Position numbers and translations under genes: made by a program. A stretch of 64,000 nt of DNA from Paraburkholderia bryophila (GTDB lineage Bacteria > Pseudomonadota > Gammaproteobacteria > Burkholderiales > Burkholderiaceae), in assembly GCF_003269035.1 (NCBI RefSeq), contig NZ_QLTK01000009.1, forward strand, positions 124,001 to 188,000. The letters are read 5' to 3'. Positions 27,126-37,000 of the stretch are shown in pieces (position 1 is the stretch's first letter; the number at the start of each line of letters is the position of its first letter). The notes under the pieces are model-generated. The model had not been told where the DNA came from and did not search any database. It was given only the letters and a program-made list of their open reading frames with translations.

Positions 27126-29561
27126 GTGAGCAATCTGATCATTCGCAAGGTAGCCGTGCTCGGCGCCGGCGTGATGGGCGCGCAGATCGCCGCGCACCTG
27201 ATCAACGCCAAGGTGCCCGTGCTGCTGTTCGACCTGCCCGCCAAGGAAGGCCCGAAGAACGCGATCGCGCTGAAGGCGATCGAGAATCTGAAGAAGCTGT
27301 CGCCGGCGCCGTTCGGCGTGAAAGACGACGCGCAATACATCCAGCCCGCCAATTACGACGACGACATCGAGAAGCTCGCCGAATGCGACCTCGTGATCGA
27401 AGCCATCGCCGAGCGAATGGACTGGAAGCACGACCTGTACAAGAAGGTCGCGCCGCATCTCGCGCCGAACGCGATTTTCGCGACCAACACGTCGGGTCTG
27501 TCGATCACGTCGTTGTCGGAAGGTTTTCCGGATGAGCTGAAGGCGCGCTTCTGCGGCGTGCACTTCTTCAATCCGCCGCGCTACATGCATCTGGTCGAAC
27601 TGATTCCGACCGCCACGACGCGGCCGGAAATTCTCGATCAGCTCGAATCGTTCCTGACGAGCGTGGTCGGCAAGGGTGTCGTGCGCGCGAAGGACACGCC
27701 GAACTTCATCGCCAATCGCGTCGGGATTTTCTCGATCCTCGCGGTCGTGACCGAAGCCGCGAAATTCGGCCTGCGTTTCGACGAAGTCGACGATCTGACC
27801 GGCGCGCGTCTGGGCCGTGCGAAATCCGCGACGTTCCGCACCGCGGACGTGGTCGGTCTGGATACGATGGCGCACGTCATCAAGACGATGCAGGACACGC
27901 TGAAGGACGACCCGTTCTTCCCGGTCTACGAAACGCCCGCCGTGCTGGCCGAATTGGTGAAGAAGGGCGCGCTCGGTCAGAAGACCGGCGGCGGTTTCTA
28001 CAGGAAAGAAGGCAAGGCGATCAAGGTGCTCGACCCGAAGACGGGCGAGTACGTGGACGGCGGCGCGAAGGCCGACGAACTGGTCGGCCGTATCCTGAAG
28101 CGTCCGGCGGCCGAGCGTCTGAAGCTGCTGCGTGAATCGGAACATCCGCAGGCGCAGTTCCTGTGGGCGATTTTCCGCGACGTGTATCACTACATCGGCG
28201 TGCATCTGGAATCGATCGCCGACAACGCGCGCGACGTCGATCTGGCGATCCGTTGGGGCTTCGGCTGGAACGAAGGTCCGTTCGAAGGCTGGCAGACGGC
28301 CGGCTGGAAGCAGGTCGCCGAGTGGGTGCAGGAAGACATCGCGGCAGGCAAGGCGCTGTCGAACGTACCGCTGCCGTCGTGGGTGCTCGAAGGTCCGGTC
28401 GCTGAAAAGGGTGGCGTCCATACGAACGAAGGCTCGTGGTCGCCGGCGTCGAAGACGTTCGTGCCGCGCTCGTCGCTGGGCGTGTACGACAGGCAGGTGT
28501 TCCGTGCACCGCTGGTCGGCGAGACCTCGGCCGATCCGAAGACCTACGGCAAGACGCTGTTCGAAACCGATGCCGTGCGCGCGTGGGTCGACGACCGCGC
28601 GGGCGAGAACGACGTGTTGATCGTGTCGTTCAAGAGCAAGATGAACACGATCGGACCGTCGGTGATCGACGGTTTGACGCAGGCTATCGAACTCGCCGAG
28701 AAGGACTACAAGGGTCTGGTGGTGTGGCAGCCCACCTCGCTGAAGCTCGGCACGCCGGGCGGCCCGTTCTCCGCCGGCGCCAACCTCGAAGAAGCGATGC
28801 CCGCGTTCATGATGGGCGGTGCGAAGGGTATCGAGCCGTTCGTCAAGAAATTCCAGCAGGGCATGCTGCGCGTGAAGTACGCGAGCGTGCCGGTCATCTC
28901 GGCCGTGTCGGGCATCGCGCTCGGCGGCGGTTGCGAGCTGGCGCTGCATAGCGCGAAGCGGGTTGCGCATATCGAAAGCTATTTCGGCCTGGTGGAAGTC
29001 GGCGTCGGCCTCGTGCCGGCCGGCGGCGGCCTGAAGGAAGCGGCGCTGCGCGCGGCGGAAGCGGCGACGCAAGCCGGCGCGACCACCGACCTGCTGAAGT
29101 TCGTGCAGAAGTCGTTCGAAAATGCGGCCATGGCAAAGGTCTCGGCCTCCGCGCTGGACGCCCGCGCCATGGGTTACCTGAAGCCGTCGGACACGATCGT
29201 GTTCAACGTGTTCGAACTGCTCGACATCGCGAAGAAGGAAGCGCGCGCGCTGTCCGCGGCGGGTTACCGTCCGCCGCTGCGCGTCACGCAGGTGCCGGTG
29301 GCTGGGCGCTCGGCGATCGCCACCATCAAGGCGTCGCTCGTCAATATGCGCGACGGCCGCTTCATCAGCGAGCACGACTTCCTGATCGCGAGCCGCATCG
29401 CCGAGGCGGTGTGCGGCGGCGATGTCGAAGCCGGCAGTCTCGTCGACGAAGAATGGCTGCTGCAACTCGAGCGCCGTGCGTTTGTCGACCTGCTCGGCAC
29501 GCAGAAGACGCAGGAACGGATCATGGGCATGCTGCAAACCGGCAAGCCGGTTCGTAACTAA
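27126..29561 (+). CDS. 3-Hydroxyacyl-CoA dehydrogenase/enoyl-CoA hydratase bifunctional protein (FadB-like)
   Basis: An 811-residue beta-oxidation enzyme. The order is dehydrogenase first and hydratase last, the reverse of E. coli FadB and like the FadN group. The NAD-binding loop is VAVLGAGVMGAQIAAHL at the N terminus, and GVHFFNPPRYMHLVELIP follows. A crotonase domain at about residues 490-720 has SAVSGIALGGGCELALHSAKR, the oxyanion-hole region. Translation starts at GTG 27126, supported by GGAGGA seven bases upstream. It is followed by thiolase after 69 bp. Confidence 0.93.
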   Translation: MSNLIIRKVAVLGAGVMGAQIAAHLINAKVPVLLFDLPAKEGPKNAIALKAIENLKKLSPAPFGVKDDAQYIQPANYDDDIEKLAECDLVIEAIAERMDWKHDLYKKVAPHLAPNAIFATNTSGLSITSLSEGFPDELKARFCGVHFFNPPRYMHLVELIPTATTRPEILDQLESFLTSVVGKGVVRAKDTPNFIANRVGIFSILAVVTEAAKFGLRFDEVDDLTGARLGRAKSATFRTADVVGLDTMAHVIKTMQDTLKDDPFFPVYETPAVLAELVKKGALGQKTGGGFYRKEGKAIKVLDPKTGEYVDGGAKADELVGRILKRPAAERLKLLRESEHPQAQFLWAIFRDVYHYIGVHLESIADNARDVDLAIRWGFGWNEGPFEGWQTAGWKQVAEWVQEDIAAGKALSNVPLPSWVLEGPVAEKGGVHTNEGSWSPASKTFVPRSSLGVYDRQVFRAPLVGETSADPKTYGKTLFETDAVRAWVDDRAGENDVLIVSFKSKMNTIGPSVIDGLTQAIELAEKDYKGLVVWQPTSLKLGTPGGPFSAGANLEEAMPAFMMGGAKGIEPFVKKFQQGMLRVKYASVPVISAVSGIALGGGCELALHSAKRVAHIESYFGLVEVGVGLVPAGGGLKEAALRAAEAATQAGATTDLLKFVQKSFENAAMAKVSASALDARAMGYLKPSDTIVFNVFELLDIAKKEARALSAAGYRPPLRVTQVPVAGRSAIATIKASLVNMRDGRFISEHDFLIASRIAEAVCGGDVEAGSLVDEEWLLQLERRAFVDLLGTQKTQERIMGMLQTGKPVRN

Positions 29562-29580
29562 GCGGCCAACACGTGTATGG

Positions 29581-29614
29581 GGTGGGAGCGGGCGCCAAAG
29601 CGCCAACTCCCACC
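29581..29614 (+). other. Intercistronic stem-loop between the FadB-like and thiolase genes
   Basis: GGTGGGAG (29581-29588) pairs with CTCCCACC (29607-29614), and inside it GGCGC pairs with GCGCC around a CAAA loop. The two stems are separated by a small internal loop. There is no T-run, and the thiolase ATG is 17 bp downstream, so it looks like an RNA stability or processing element rather than a terminator. Confidence 0.6.
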
Positions 29615-29630
29615 GACAATGGAGCTAAAA

Positions 29631-30830
29631 ATGTCAAAGCAATTGCAAGACGCATACATCGTCGCCGCGAGCCGCACGCCGATCGGCAAGGCGCCGCGCG
29701 GGATGTTCAAGAACACGCGCCCGGACGAACTGCTGGTGCACGCTATCCGCTCGGCCGTGGCGCAGGTGCCGGGCCTCGACACCAAAGTGATCGAAGACGC
29801 GATCATCGGCTGCGCGATTCCGGAAGCGGAACAAGGCCTGAACGTCGCGCGGATGGGTGCACTGCTGGCCGGCCTGCCGAACTCGGTTGGCGGCGTGACG
29901 GTGAACCGCTTCTGCGCGTCGGGCCTGACCGCGCTGGCCATGGCGGCGGACCGCATCCGCGTGGGTGAATCCGACGCGATGATCGCCGGCGGCTGCGAAT
30001 CGATGAGCATGGTGCCGATGATGGGCAACAAGCCGTCCATGTCGCCGCACATCTTCGATCGCAGCGAAGACTTCGGCATTGCCTACGGCATGGGCCTGAC
30101 GGCCGAGAAAGTCGCCGAACGCTGGAAGATCAGCCGCGAAGCGCAAGACGCGTTCTCGGTCGAATCGCACCGCCGCGCGATCGCCGCGCAGCAGTCCGGC
30201 GAGTTCAAGGACGAAATCGCCGCGTACACGATCACCGAGCGTTTCCCCGATCTCGCCACCGGCGAAGTGAAGGTGAAGACGCGCGAAGTGTCGCTCGACG
30301 AAGGTCCGCGCGCGGAAACCACGCTGGAAGGCCTGGCCAAACTGCGCACGGTGTTCGCGAACAAGGGCTCGGTCACGGCGGGCAACAGCTCGCAGACGTC
30401 GGACGGCGCAGGCGCGTTGATCGTCGTGTCGGAAAAGATGCTGAAGGAATTCAACCTGACGCCGCTTGCGCGTTTCGTCAGCTTCGCCGTGCGCGGCGTG
30501 CCGCCGGAAATCATGGGTATCGGTCCGAAGGAAGCGATTCCGGCCGCGCTGAAGGCCGCCGGCCTGAAGATCGACGACATCGACTGGATCGAACTGAACG
30601 AAGCGTTCGCGGCGCAATCGCTGGCGGTGATTCAGGACCTCGGGCTGGACCCGTCGAAGATCAACCCGCTCGGCGGCGCGATCGCTCTCGGCCACCCGCT
30701 GGGTGCGACGGGCGCGATTCGTGCGTCGACGGTGGTGCATGGTTTGCGCCGCCGCAACTACAAGTACGGCATGGTGACGATGTGCGTCGGCACCGGCATG
30801 GGCGCAGCAGGCATCATCGAGCGTCTGTAA
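29631..30830 (+). CDS. fadA: Acetyl-CoA C-acyltransferase (thiolase)
   Basis: A 399-residue thiolase completing the beta-oxidation cycle. The nucleophilic cysteine is Cys95 in VNRFCASGLTALAMA. The histidine motif is GGAIALGHPLGATGA and the second cysteine is in TMCVGTGMGAAGI. The start MSKQLQDAYIVAASRTPIG follows ATGGAGCTAAAA. It is the third enzyme of the operon, downstream of the FadB-like protein, so the degradative rather than the biosynthetic role is likely. Confidence 0.94.
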   Translation: MSKQLQDAYIVAASRTPIGKAPRGMFKNTRPDELLVHAIRSAVAQVPGLDTKVIEDAIIGCAIPEAEQGLNVARMGALLAGLPNSVGGVTVNRFCASGLTALAMAADRIRVGESDAMIAGGCESMSMVPMMGNKPSMSPHIFDRSEDFGIAYGMGLTAEKVAERWKISREAQDAFSVESHRRAIAAQQSGEFKDEIAAYTITERFPDLATGEVKVKTREVSLDEGPRAETTLEGLAKLRTVFANKGSVTAGNSSQTSDGAGALIVVSEKMLKEFNLTPLARFVSFAVRGVPPEIMGIGPKEAIPAALKAAGLKIDDIDWIELNEAFAAQSLAVIQDLGLDPSKINPLGGAIALGHPLGATGAIRASTVVHGLRRRNYKYGMVTMCVGTGMGAAGIIERL

Positions 30831-30895
30831 ACCGGATAACGCCGGCGACCCCGGTGTTTGCACAGGTCCCCATGGGCACCCCTTAAGGACCGCGG

Positions 30896-30928
30896 AACGG
30901 TTCGCAGGCCACTGGCTTGCGAACCGTT
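30896..30928 (+). other. Intercistronic stem-loop between thiolase and enoyl-CoA hydratase genes
   Basis: AACGGTTCGCA (30896-30906) and its exact complement (30918-30928) form 11 bp. A G-T wobble plus GCC/GGC extends the stem to about 15 bp with a 3-nt ACT loop. Only GTTTCC follows, so termination would be partial at best. The hydratase starts 38 bp downstream. Confidence 0.6.
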
Positions 30929-30965
30929 TCCACATTCTCAGCAGGATCACGAGGAGAAGACGGAG

Positions 30966-31736
30966 ATGACAATGGATATTCTGGTCGAGCGCGCCGAAGG
31001 CGTGCTGACGATTGCCTTCAACCGGCCCGACAAGAAAAACGCGATCACGGCCGCGATGTATCAGACCATGGCCGACGCGCTGGTCGACGCGCAAGGCGAT
31101 ACGTCGGTGCGCGCGATTCTGATTCGCGGCAGCGCGACTATTTTCAGCGCCGGCAACGATCTCGAAGACTTCATGAAGACGCCGCCGATGGGCGAAGACG
31201 CGCCGGTGTTCCAGTTCCTGCGCGCGATCAGTTCGGCGGAGAAACCGGTGGTGGCGTCGGTGGCGGGGCCGGCGGTGGGCATCGGCACGACGCTGCTGCT
31301 GCACTGCGATCTGGTCTACGCCGCCGATTCGGCCAGCTTTTCGCTGCCGTTCGCGCAACTCGGACTGTGCCCGGAAGCGGCGTCGAGCTTGCTGCTGCAA
31401 CGCGTGGGCGGCTATCAGGCGGCGGCGGAAAAGCTGCTGCTCGGCGAGGCATTCGACGTGACCGAAGCGCAGCGCATGGGCTTCGTGAATCGCGTATTGC
31501 CGGCGAACGAGGTGGATGCGTTCGCCGCTGCGCAGGCCGCGAAGCTGGCGGCGTTGCCGGCTTCGTCACTGCGCGTAACCAAGAGTTTGATGAAGCGCGC
31601 GAGCCAGCAGGAATTGCAGACGCAGATGTCGGAAGAAGCCGTGCATTTCGGCAAGATGCTGCTCGCACCGGAAGCGCGCGAAGCGTTCAAGGCGTTCTTC
31701 GAGAAGCGCAAGCCGGATTTCCGGGCGTTTCCGTAA
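30966..31736 (+). CDS. Enoyl-CoA hydratase/isomerase family protein
   Basis: A 256-residue crotonase. ILVERAEGVLTIAFNRPDKKNAI begins the fold; the oxyanion-hole segments are SATIFSAGNDLEDF and VAGPAVGIGTTLLLHCDLVYA. The C terminus has EAREAFKAFFEKRKPDF. Hydration of enoyl-CoA is the likely reaction, but isomerase activity is possible because one of the two catalytic glutamates is not evident at the usual place (LGLCPEAAS holds the second). Last gene of the beta-oxidation cluster. Confidence 0.9.
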   Translation: MTMDILVERAEGVLTIAFNRPDKKNAITAAMYQTMADALVDAQGDTSVRAILIRGSATIFSAGNDLEDFMKTPPMGEDAPVFQFLRAISSAEKPVVASVAGPAVGIGTTLLLHCDLVYAADSASFSLPFAQLGLCPEAASSLLLQRVGGYQAAAEKLLLGEAFDVTEAQRMGFVNRVLPANEVDAFAAAQAAKLAALPASSLRVTKSLMKRASQQELQTQMSEEAVHFGKMLLAPEAREAFKAFFEKRKPDFRAFP

Positions 31737-31820
31737 GCGTCGACCGTCGTTGCAATGCGGGGTGGCGGGGACGGGGGGACGGCGACGCGCATCAAAGCGC
31801 CATCGCCTGAACCGCGCGCG

Positions 31821-31961
31821 TTATTCCGCGATCGAAAAGCGCGCTGGACGCTTGTGCGGCGCCGCCGGACGTTTCACGCGCGCCGTTGCGCCGCGAATGA
31901 AAAGAATCGCGCAAAAGGCGACCATCGCCCAGATGCAGAGAATGACGGTCAAAGCACTCAT
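31821..31961 (-). CDS. Small single-pass membrane protein, 46 residues
   Basis: Reading the minus strand from the ATG at 31961 gives 46 residues: MSALTVILCIWAMVAFCAIL begins one clear membrane helix (about 4-22). A short basic tail follows (RVKRPAAPHKRPARF) and the stop is TAA. The positive tail suggests an N-out/C-in orientation. A GAGAA stretch precedes the ATG. It lies 64 bp after the 95-residue gene and on the strand of fdhD. Codon use is GC-rich at third positions. I do not recognise a family; it is supported by its helix-plus-basic-tail layout and by context. Confidence 0.55.
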   Translation of the reverse strand: MSALTVILCIWAMVAFCAILFIRGATARVKRPAAPHKRPARFSIAE

Positions 31962-32025
31962 TTCGGTTCTCGGCGTTGCGACATGACCGCGATACGGCGA
32001 TGAATTCCGCCGGCCTCGCGGCTGC

Positions 32026-32313
32026 TCAATGTGTCGTAGGTTGGTCCGTGCCGTCGAGCAGAAGCTGGTCGATCAGGCTGGTAGAGATGGCGAGCTGCCT
32101 TTCGAGCGATGCCCGCGCCGCTTCCGCGGCCGCCGCATCGCCGCGCGCCACGGCCTGATGCGTCAGCGTGGCGAGCTGCAATACTTTCCCGGAGGAGCGG
32201 TGCAGGCCGTCCATCATGTCGGCATCGACACCCGACGGGAGCATCTGTTCGGACGTGAACAGCTCGGGCAGATCAAGACCGAACGGGCGATTTTTGGCGT
32301 GACGGGATGACAT
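32026..32313 (-). CDS. Hypothetical 95-residue protein downstream of fdhD
   Basis: A soluble, helix-rich protein. An N-terminal basic stretch (SSRHAKNRPFGLDLPELF) precedes a 60-residue region rich in Ala, Leu and Gln (e.g. LQLATLTHQAVARGDAAAA) that could form helical hairpins. No family recognised. The ATG at 32313 has a weak ribosome site. It lies 113 bp downstream of fdhD on the same strand, which suggests but does not prove co-expression. Confidence 0.7.
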   Translation of the reverse strand: MSSRHAKNRPFGLDLPELFTSEQMLPSGVDADMMDGLHRSSGKVLQLATLTHQAVARGDAAAAEAARASLERQLAISTSLIDQLLLDGTDQPTTH

Positions 32314-32426
32314 TTTCGGGCGGCTCTCTCGATTGGCACGATGCTAGTGTGAGCCGATCGGCGCGCGGGTAATTCGCCGAAAAGAGGCCAGATTCGAAGT
32401 CAATCCGTGGTGTGGGATGCCTCCGC

Positions 32427-33272
32427 TCAACCCGGCGCGGGCTGCAACGTGTCGTAGTCGACGTAGCTCGTCTCGCGGCAGAAGCTGACCAGCCGCACGC
32501 CCGCCTTGCGGGCAATCGCAATGGCCAGCGACGACGGCGCCGAAATCGTCGCGACCATCGGCACGCCGACGCGCGCCGCTTTGCGCACCAGCTCGTAGCT
32601 GGCGCGGCTCGACAGGAACACAAAACCCTCTTTCGTATCCACGCGATCCAGCACGAGCTGGCCGATCAGCTTGTCGAGCGCGTTATGACGGCCGACGTCC
32701 TCGAACGCGTAGCGGATCGCGCCTGCCGCGTCGCACCACGCGGCGGCGTGCAGGCCGCCGGTCAGCCGCGTCAGCGCCTGATGTTCGGGCAGGCCGTGGG
32801 CGGCGCGGGCGATCGCGTCCGGCGCGAGCCGTTGCAGAAAACCGGTGTCGGGCACCCGTTCCGGGTTCAGATCCAGCAGATCGATGCTTTCGATTCCGCA
32901 GACGCCGCAGCCGGTGCGCCCGGCGAGCGCGCGGCGCTTTTCCTTCAGCGCGACGAACGCCTGCTGCACCACCTGCAATTGCACTTCGGCATGCGGCAAT
33001 TCGCCGTCGTCGTGCAACTCGACTTCGATGTCGTGAATGTCGCTGCCGCGTGCCACGATGCCTTCCGAAATCGCGAAACCGACCGCGAACGCTTCCAGAT
33101 CGCGCGGCGTACACATCATCACCGCGTGCGAAATACCGTTGAAGACCAGCGCGACCGGCCATTCCTGACCGACGTGATCAGTGACGGTTTCGACCGCCGC
33201 GCCGCGATGCCGATGCACCTGACGTTCCACCGCGCCCGGTTGTCCGGCTGTTTCCAGTTCGTTCAAGCTCAT
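32427..33272 (-). CDS. fdhD: Formate dehydrogenase accessory sulfurtransferase
   Basis: A 281-residue FdhD. It delivers sulfur from IscS to the molybdenum cofactor of formate dehydrogenase. The Cys pair needed for sulfur transfer is in GCGVCGIES. Other family segments are EWPVALVFNGISHAVMMCTP, FAVGFAISEGIV, YAFEDVGRHNALDKLIGQLV and LSSRASYELVRKAARVG. Formate dehydrogenase itself is not in the window. It is divergent from the nitrate-reductase-associated gene, sharing a 111-bp gap. Confidence 0.95.
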   Translation of the reverse strand: MSLNELETAGQPGAVERQVHRHRGAAVETVTDHVGQEWPVALVFNGISHAVMMCTPRDLEAFAVGFAISEGIVARGSDIHDIEVELHDDGELPHAEVQLQVVQQAFVALKEKRRALAGRTGCGVCGIESIDLLDLNPERVPDTGFLQRLAPDAIARAAHGLPEHQALTRLTGGLHAAAWCDAAGAIRYAFEDVGRHNALDKLIGQLVLDRVDTKEGFVFLSSRASYELVRKAARVGVPMVATISAPSSLAIAIARKAGVRLVSFCRETSYVDYDTLQPAPG

Positions 33273-33383
33273 TGACTCCTATACCTTGCCGCGTGCCGCT
33301 CTCGTGCCGTCACCGCGCGAATAAGGTTCTAAAATACCTCAAGCCGGGCTTGCATGTTGCCCGCTATCCACGAGGACACTGTC

Positions 33384-33860
33384 ATGGGACTCAACGAAGC
33401 ACCGCTTCTGTTCAACTTCGAGGTCGAGTCTTCGGAGAATTTCACCTTCATCCCGATGTCGGTTCGCTTCAACCTCGACCGTTTCGGCTTGCGTATCACG
33501 CTGGCGCAATGGCAGATGCTGCCGCTCGAAGACCGCAAGCTGCTGGCGCGTTTTCCGGTCGACGACGACACGGAAATCGAACCGAATTTCGACCACGCGC
33601 TGTTCGAAATGCTGCGCACTCACGCCAATGTCGAGCCGGAGTGGTTTACGCCCGAGGAAGCACCGCTCTGGCGCCGTACCGATAGCGTGCCGGAAGGCGT
33701 CACGCACCAGGCGGGATTGGCGGGTCTGACCGCGCCGAGCGTGGCGCGCTGGGCCGAACTCGATCCGTTCAAGCGCTACGTGCTCGCCAAGCTGTCGCGC
33801 AAACCGGAGGCCAACCACGACTTCGTGCCGGCCATGAAGGAATTTGGAGGCGGCGCCTAG
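33384..33860 (+). CDS. Nitrate reductase-associated protein (Nitr_red_assoc family)
   Basis: A 158-residue protein with the conserved pattern FNFEVESSENFTFIPMSVRF, KLDRFGLRITLAQW-like segment, and WARLDPFKRYVL-like segment near the C terminus (here WAELDPFKRYVLAKLSR). The family is named from linkage to nitrate reductase genes; its biochemical role is unknown. Opposite fdhD it may reflect a shared need for molybdenum cofactor. The ATG at 33384 is preferred over a frame extended to 33354. A terminator overlaps its stop. Confidence 0.85.
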   Translation: MGLNEAPLLFNFEVESSENFTFIPMSVRFNLDRFGLRITLAQWQMLPLEDRKLLARFPVDDDTEIEPNFDHALFEMLRTHANVEPEWFTPEEAPLWRRTDSVPEGVTHQAGLAGLTAPSVARWAELDPFKRYVLAKLSRKPEANHDFVPAMKEFGGGA

Positions 33861-33879
33861 CTCGGGGCGCCTATTTTTT
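33848..33879 (+). terminator. Rho-independent terminator of the nitrate-reductase-associated gene
   Basis: GGCGCC at 33852-33857 pairs with GGCGCC at 33866-33871, with alternative AGGCG/CGCCT pairing, followed by TATTTTTTC. The TAG stop (33858-33860) is in the loop. Confidence 0.7.
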
Positions 33880-34016
33880 CACCCTCACCCTCAACCCGCT
33901 CCGAACCCTGCCGTTATCCATGGGTTGGCGTGTAAAAAAACTCGCATCGATGCAGCCTGATGCACCGAAAGCGACCGCGCGCTCCCGCCCTCGGAACGAT
34001 CTGACGTTCGGAATCC

Positions 34017-37000
34017 ATGAATTCTTTTTTATCGAAGCGGCTGCTGATCAATCTGGCAGTCGTTGCTGCCGCGGTCGGCGCGAACGCGTTCGTCGCTTAT
34101 TCGCAGATTTGCGGTCAGCGCGATGCCGACGCGCGCATGCTGCGTTCGACCAGCGTGCGCGAGAACCTCGACGCCTACCAGGCGGCGCTCGACGGCGGTC
34201 TTGCCACGCTTGGCCGCTTCGAGGCGACGGGGGAATCGGCGCCGGTCAGCGCGGCCAGCACGACGCGGGCGACGCTCGCCGCCCTTGAGCACGAGCTGCG
34301 CAGCGAACTGGCCGGCGAACCGGCCATGCTCGACAAGCTGGCGCGACTGAGCGCCGACAGCCACGCGCTGCAACACGATATCGACGATGCGCTGTTGAAG
34401 AGCGCCAGCGCCGAGCCGAACGCGTCGCGTGCGTGGGCGGCGTCGACCTATACGCATCTCGGGCTGGGGCTCGATCGCGTGGAGGCCGGTCTCGCGGCGT
34501 TGCGCAGCGAGGAAAGCCACGCCCTGCAGGCGTCGCTCTCGGCGTCGGCCAGCGAAACCCAGCGTGCCATGTTCCTGCTGATCGTCACCATGCTGGCCGG
34601 CAGCGCGCTGCTGATCTTCACCTTCGGCGCCCGCGAAAGCAGCGCCCGCGAAAAACTGCGCACCGTGCGCGCGCTGGGCCGCAACGACGAGCGCTTTCGC
34701 GGCCTGTTCGACGATCATCCGGTGCCGATGTACATCTTCGATCGCGAAACCATGCGGTTTCTCGCCGTCAATGCGGCCGCGATCCAGCAATACGGCTACT
34801 CGGAAAGCGAATTTCTCGGCATGACGATTCGCGCGATCCGGCCGAACGCGGAAATCGCGCGGCTCGAATCGCATCTGCAGCGCAGCGATATGGCGCCGCG
34901 CGGCCGCACCATGGCCGGCATCTGGCATCACCGGCGCAAGGACGGTTCGACGATCAGCGCCGACATCTCTTATCACGCGCTGAACTTCATGGGCCGCGCC
35001 GCGTTTTTCGTGCTGGCCGACGACGTCACCGACCAGATCAACGCCGAAGCCGAGGCGCAGCGTTCGAACCAGATGCTCGAAGCGGTGATCGACAACATTC
35101 CGCAGCGGATTTTCTGGAAGGATCTGGAGTCACGCTATCTCGGCTGCAACATGGCGTTCGCACGCGACGCGGGGCTTGCCTATCCGGAGCAGGTGGTCGG
35201 TAAAAGCGACTCGGACATGCCGTGGCGCGCATTCGCCGAACTGCTCGGCGATCACGACAAGGAAGTGGTGAGCACCGGCGTGCCGAAGATGAGTTTCGAA
35301 GTCGATCTGGTGATCGACGGCGTGCATCGCACCACGGTCACGAGCAAGCTGCCGTTTACCGACGGCGACGGCCGCGTGATCGGTGTGCTCGGTTCGTACA
35401 CCGACATCACCGAACGCAAGCGCGCCGATCTCGCGCTGCGTCTGCAAAGCCGCGCGCTCGACGCGAGCGTCAACGCGATTCTGATCACCGCGCCGTCGCC
35501 GACGGGCAATCTGATCGAATACGTGAACCCGGCGTTCATGCGGATCACCGGCTACGATCCCGCCGAAGTGATCGGCCACGACTGCCGCGTGCTGCAGCGC
35601 GACGACCGCGACCAGGAAGGCGTCGCGCTGATCCGTCAGGCGCTCGGGGCGAACCGCGAAGTCAGCGCGGTGGTGCGCAACTATCGCAAGGATGGCGCGC
35701 TGTTCTGGAATCAGCTGTTTATTGCGCCGGTGCCGAATACGGACGGCGTGATCACGCATCACATCGGCGTGATCAACGACGTGACCGATCTGATGCGCTA
35801 TCAGGAACAACTCGAATACCAGGCCAACTACGACAGCCTGACGCGCCTGCCGAACCGCAATCTGCTGCGCGACCGTTTGCAGCATGCGCTGATCGTCGCG
35901 CAGCGGCAGCACAAGGGCGTGGCGGTCGTGTTCATCGATCTGGACGGCTTCAAGAACGTCAACGACAGTCTCGGCCACAGCGTCGGCGACCGGCTCCTGA
36001 GCGTGGTCGCCGAGCGGCTTGCGCGCTGCACGCGGACCAGCGACACGGTGGCGCGCCACGGCGGCGACGAGTTCGTGATCGTGATGACCGACACCGTCGA
36101 CGAACAGTCGCTGATTGCGTGGATGGAGCGTGTGCGCGCGTCGATTTCCGAGCCGGTGTGGCTCGACGGCACCGAGTTGTACGTAGGCTGCAGCATGGGC
36201 GCGAGCCTGTTCCCGCAAGACGGGGAAGACGCCGAAACGCTCATGAAAAAGGCCGACCTCGCGATGTATCGCGCGAAGGACATGGGCCGCAACACGTTCC
36301 AGTTCTACCAGCCGGAGATGAACGCGAGCGCCGGTGCGCGTCTGAATCTGGAGCGGCGTCTGCGGCGCGCGCTGCGCGATAAAGAATTCCTGCTGCACTA
36401 CCAGCCGCAGGTGGACATCAGCAGCGGGCAGATCGTCGGCACCGAGGCGCTGGTGCGTTGGCTGGATCCAGAGGTGGGGCTGGTGCCGCCGTCGTCGTTC
36501 ATTCCGCTCGCGGAGGAGAGTGGGCTAATCGGGCCGCTGTCCGAGTGGGTACTGCGCGAAGCGTGCCGCCAGAACAAGGCCTGGCAGGATGAAGGTTTGC
36601 CGCCGACGCGGGTCTCGGTGAATCTATCGGCGCGGGTTTTCCAGCAGCGCGATATCGCGAAGCTCGTGATGCAGGTGCTGGCCGAAACCGGTCTCGAACC
36701 GCAGTACCTCGAACTCGAACTGACCGAAAGCACGATCATGCGCAACGCCGAAGAAGCGGTGTCGATGCTCAACGAACTGCACGCACTGGGCATCGGGCTT
36801 GCCATCGACGACTTCGGCACCGGCTATTCGAGCCTCAGCTATCTGAAGCGTTTTCCGGTGGATCGGCTGAAGATCGACCGCTCGTTCGTCTCCGACATCG
36901 GTGTGTCGGGCGACGACGAGACGATCACCTCGGCGATCATCGCGCTCGCCCATTCGCTGAAGTTGCAGGTGATCGCCGAGGGTGTGGAGACGTCGGCGCA

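Noticed and set aside
27054..29606. An 850-residue minus-strand frame opposite the FadB-like gene
   Set aside because: Antisense shadow rich in Arg/His/Gln; no homology recognised.
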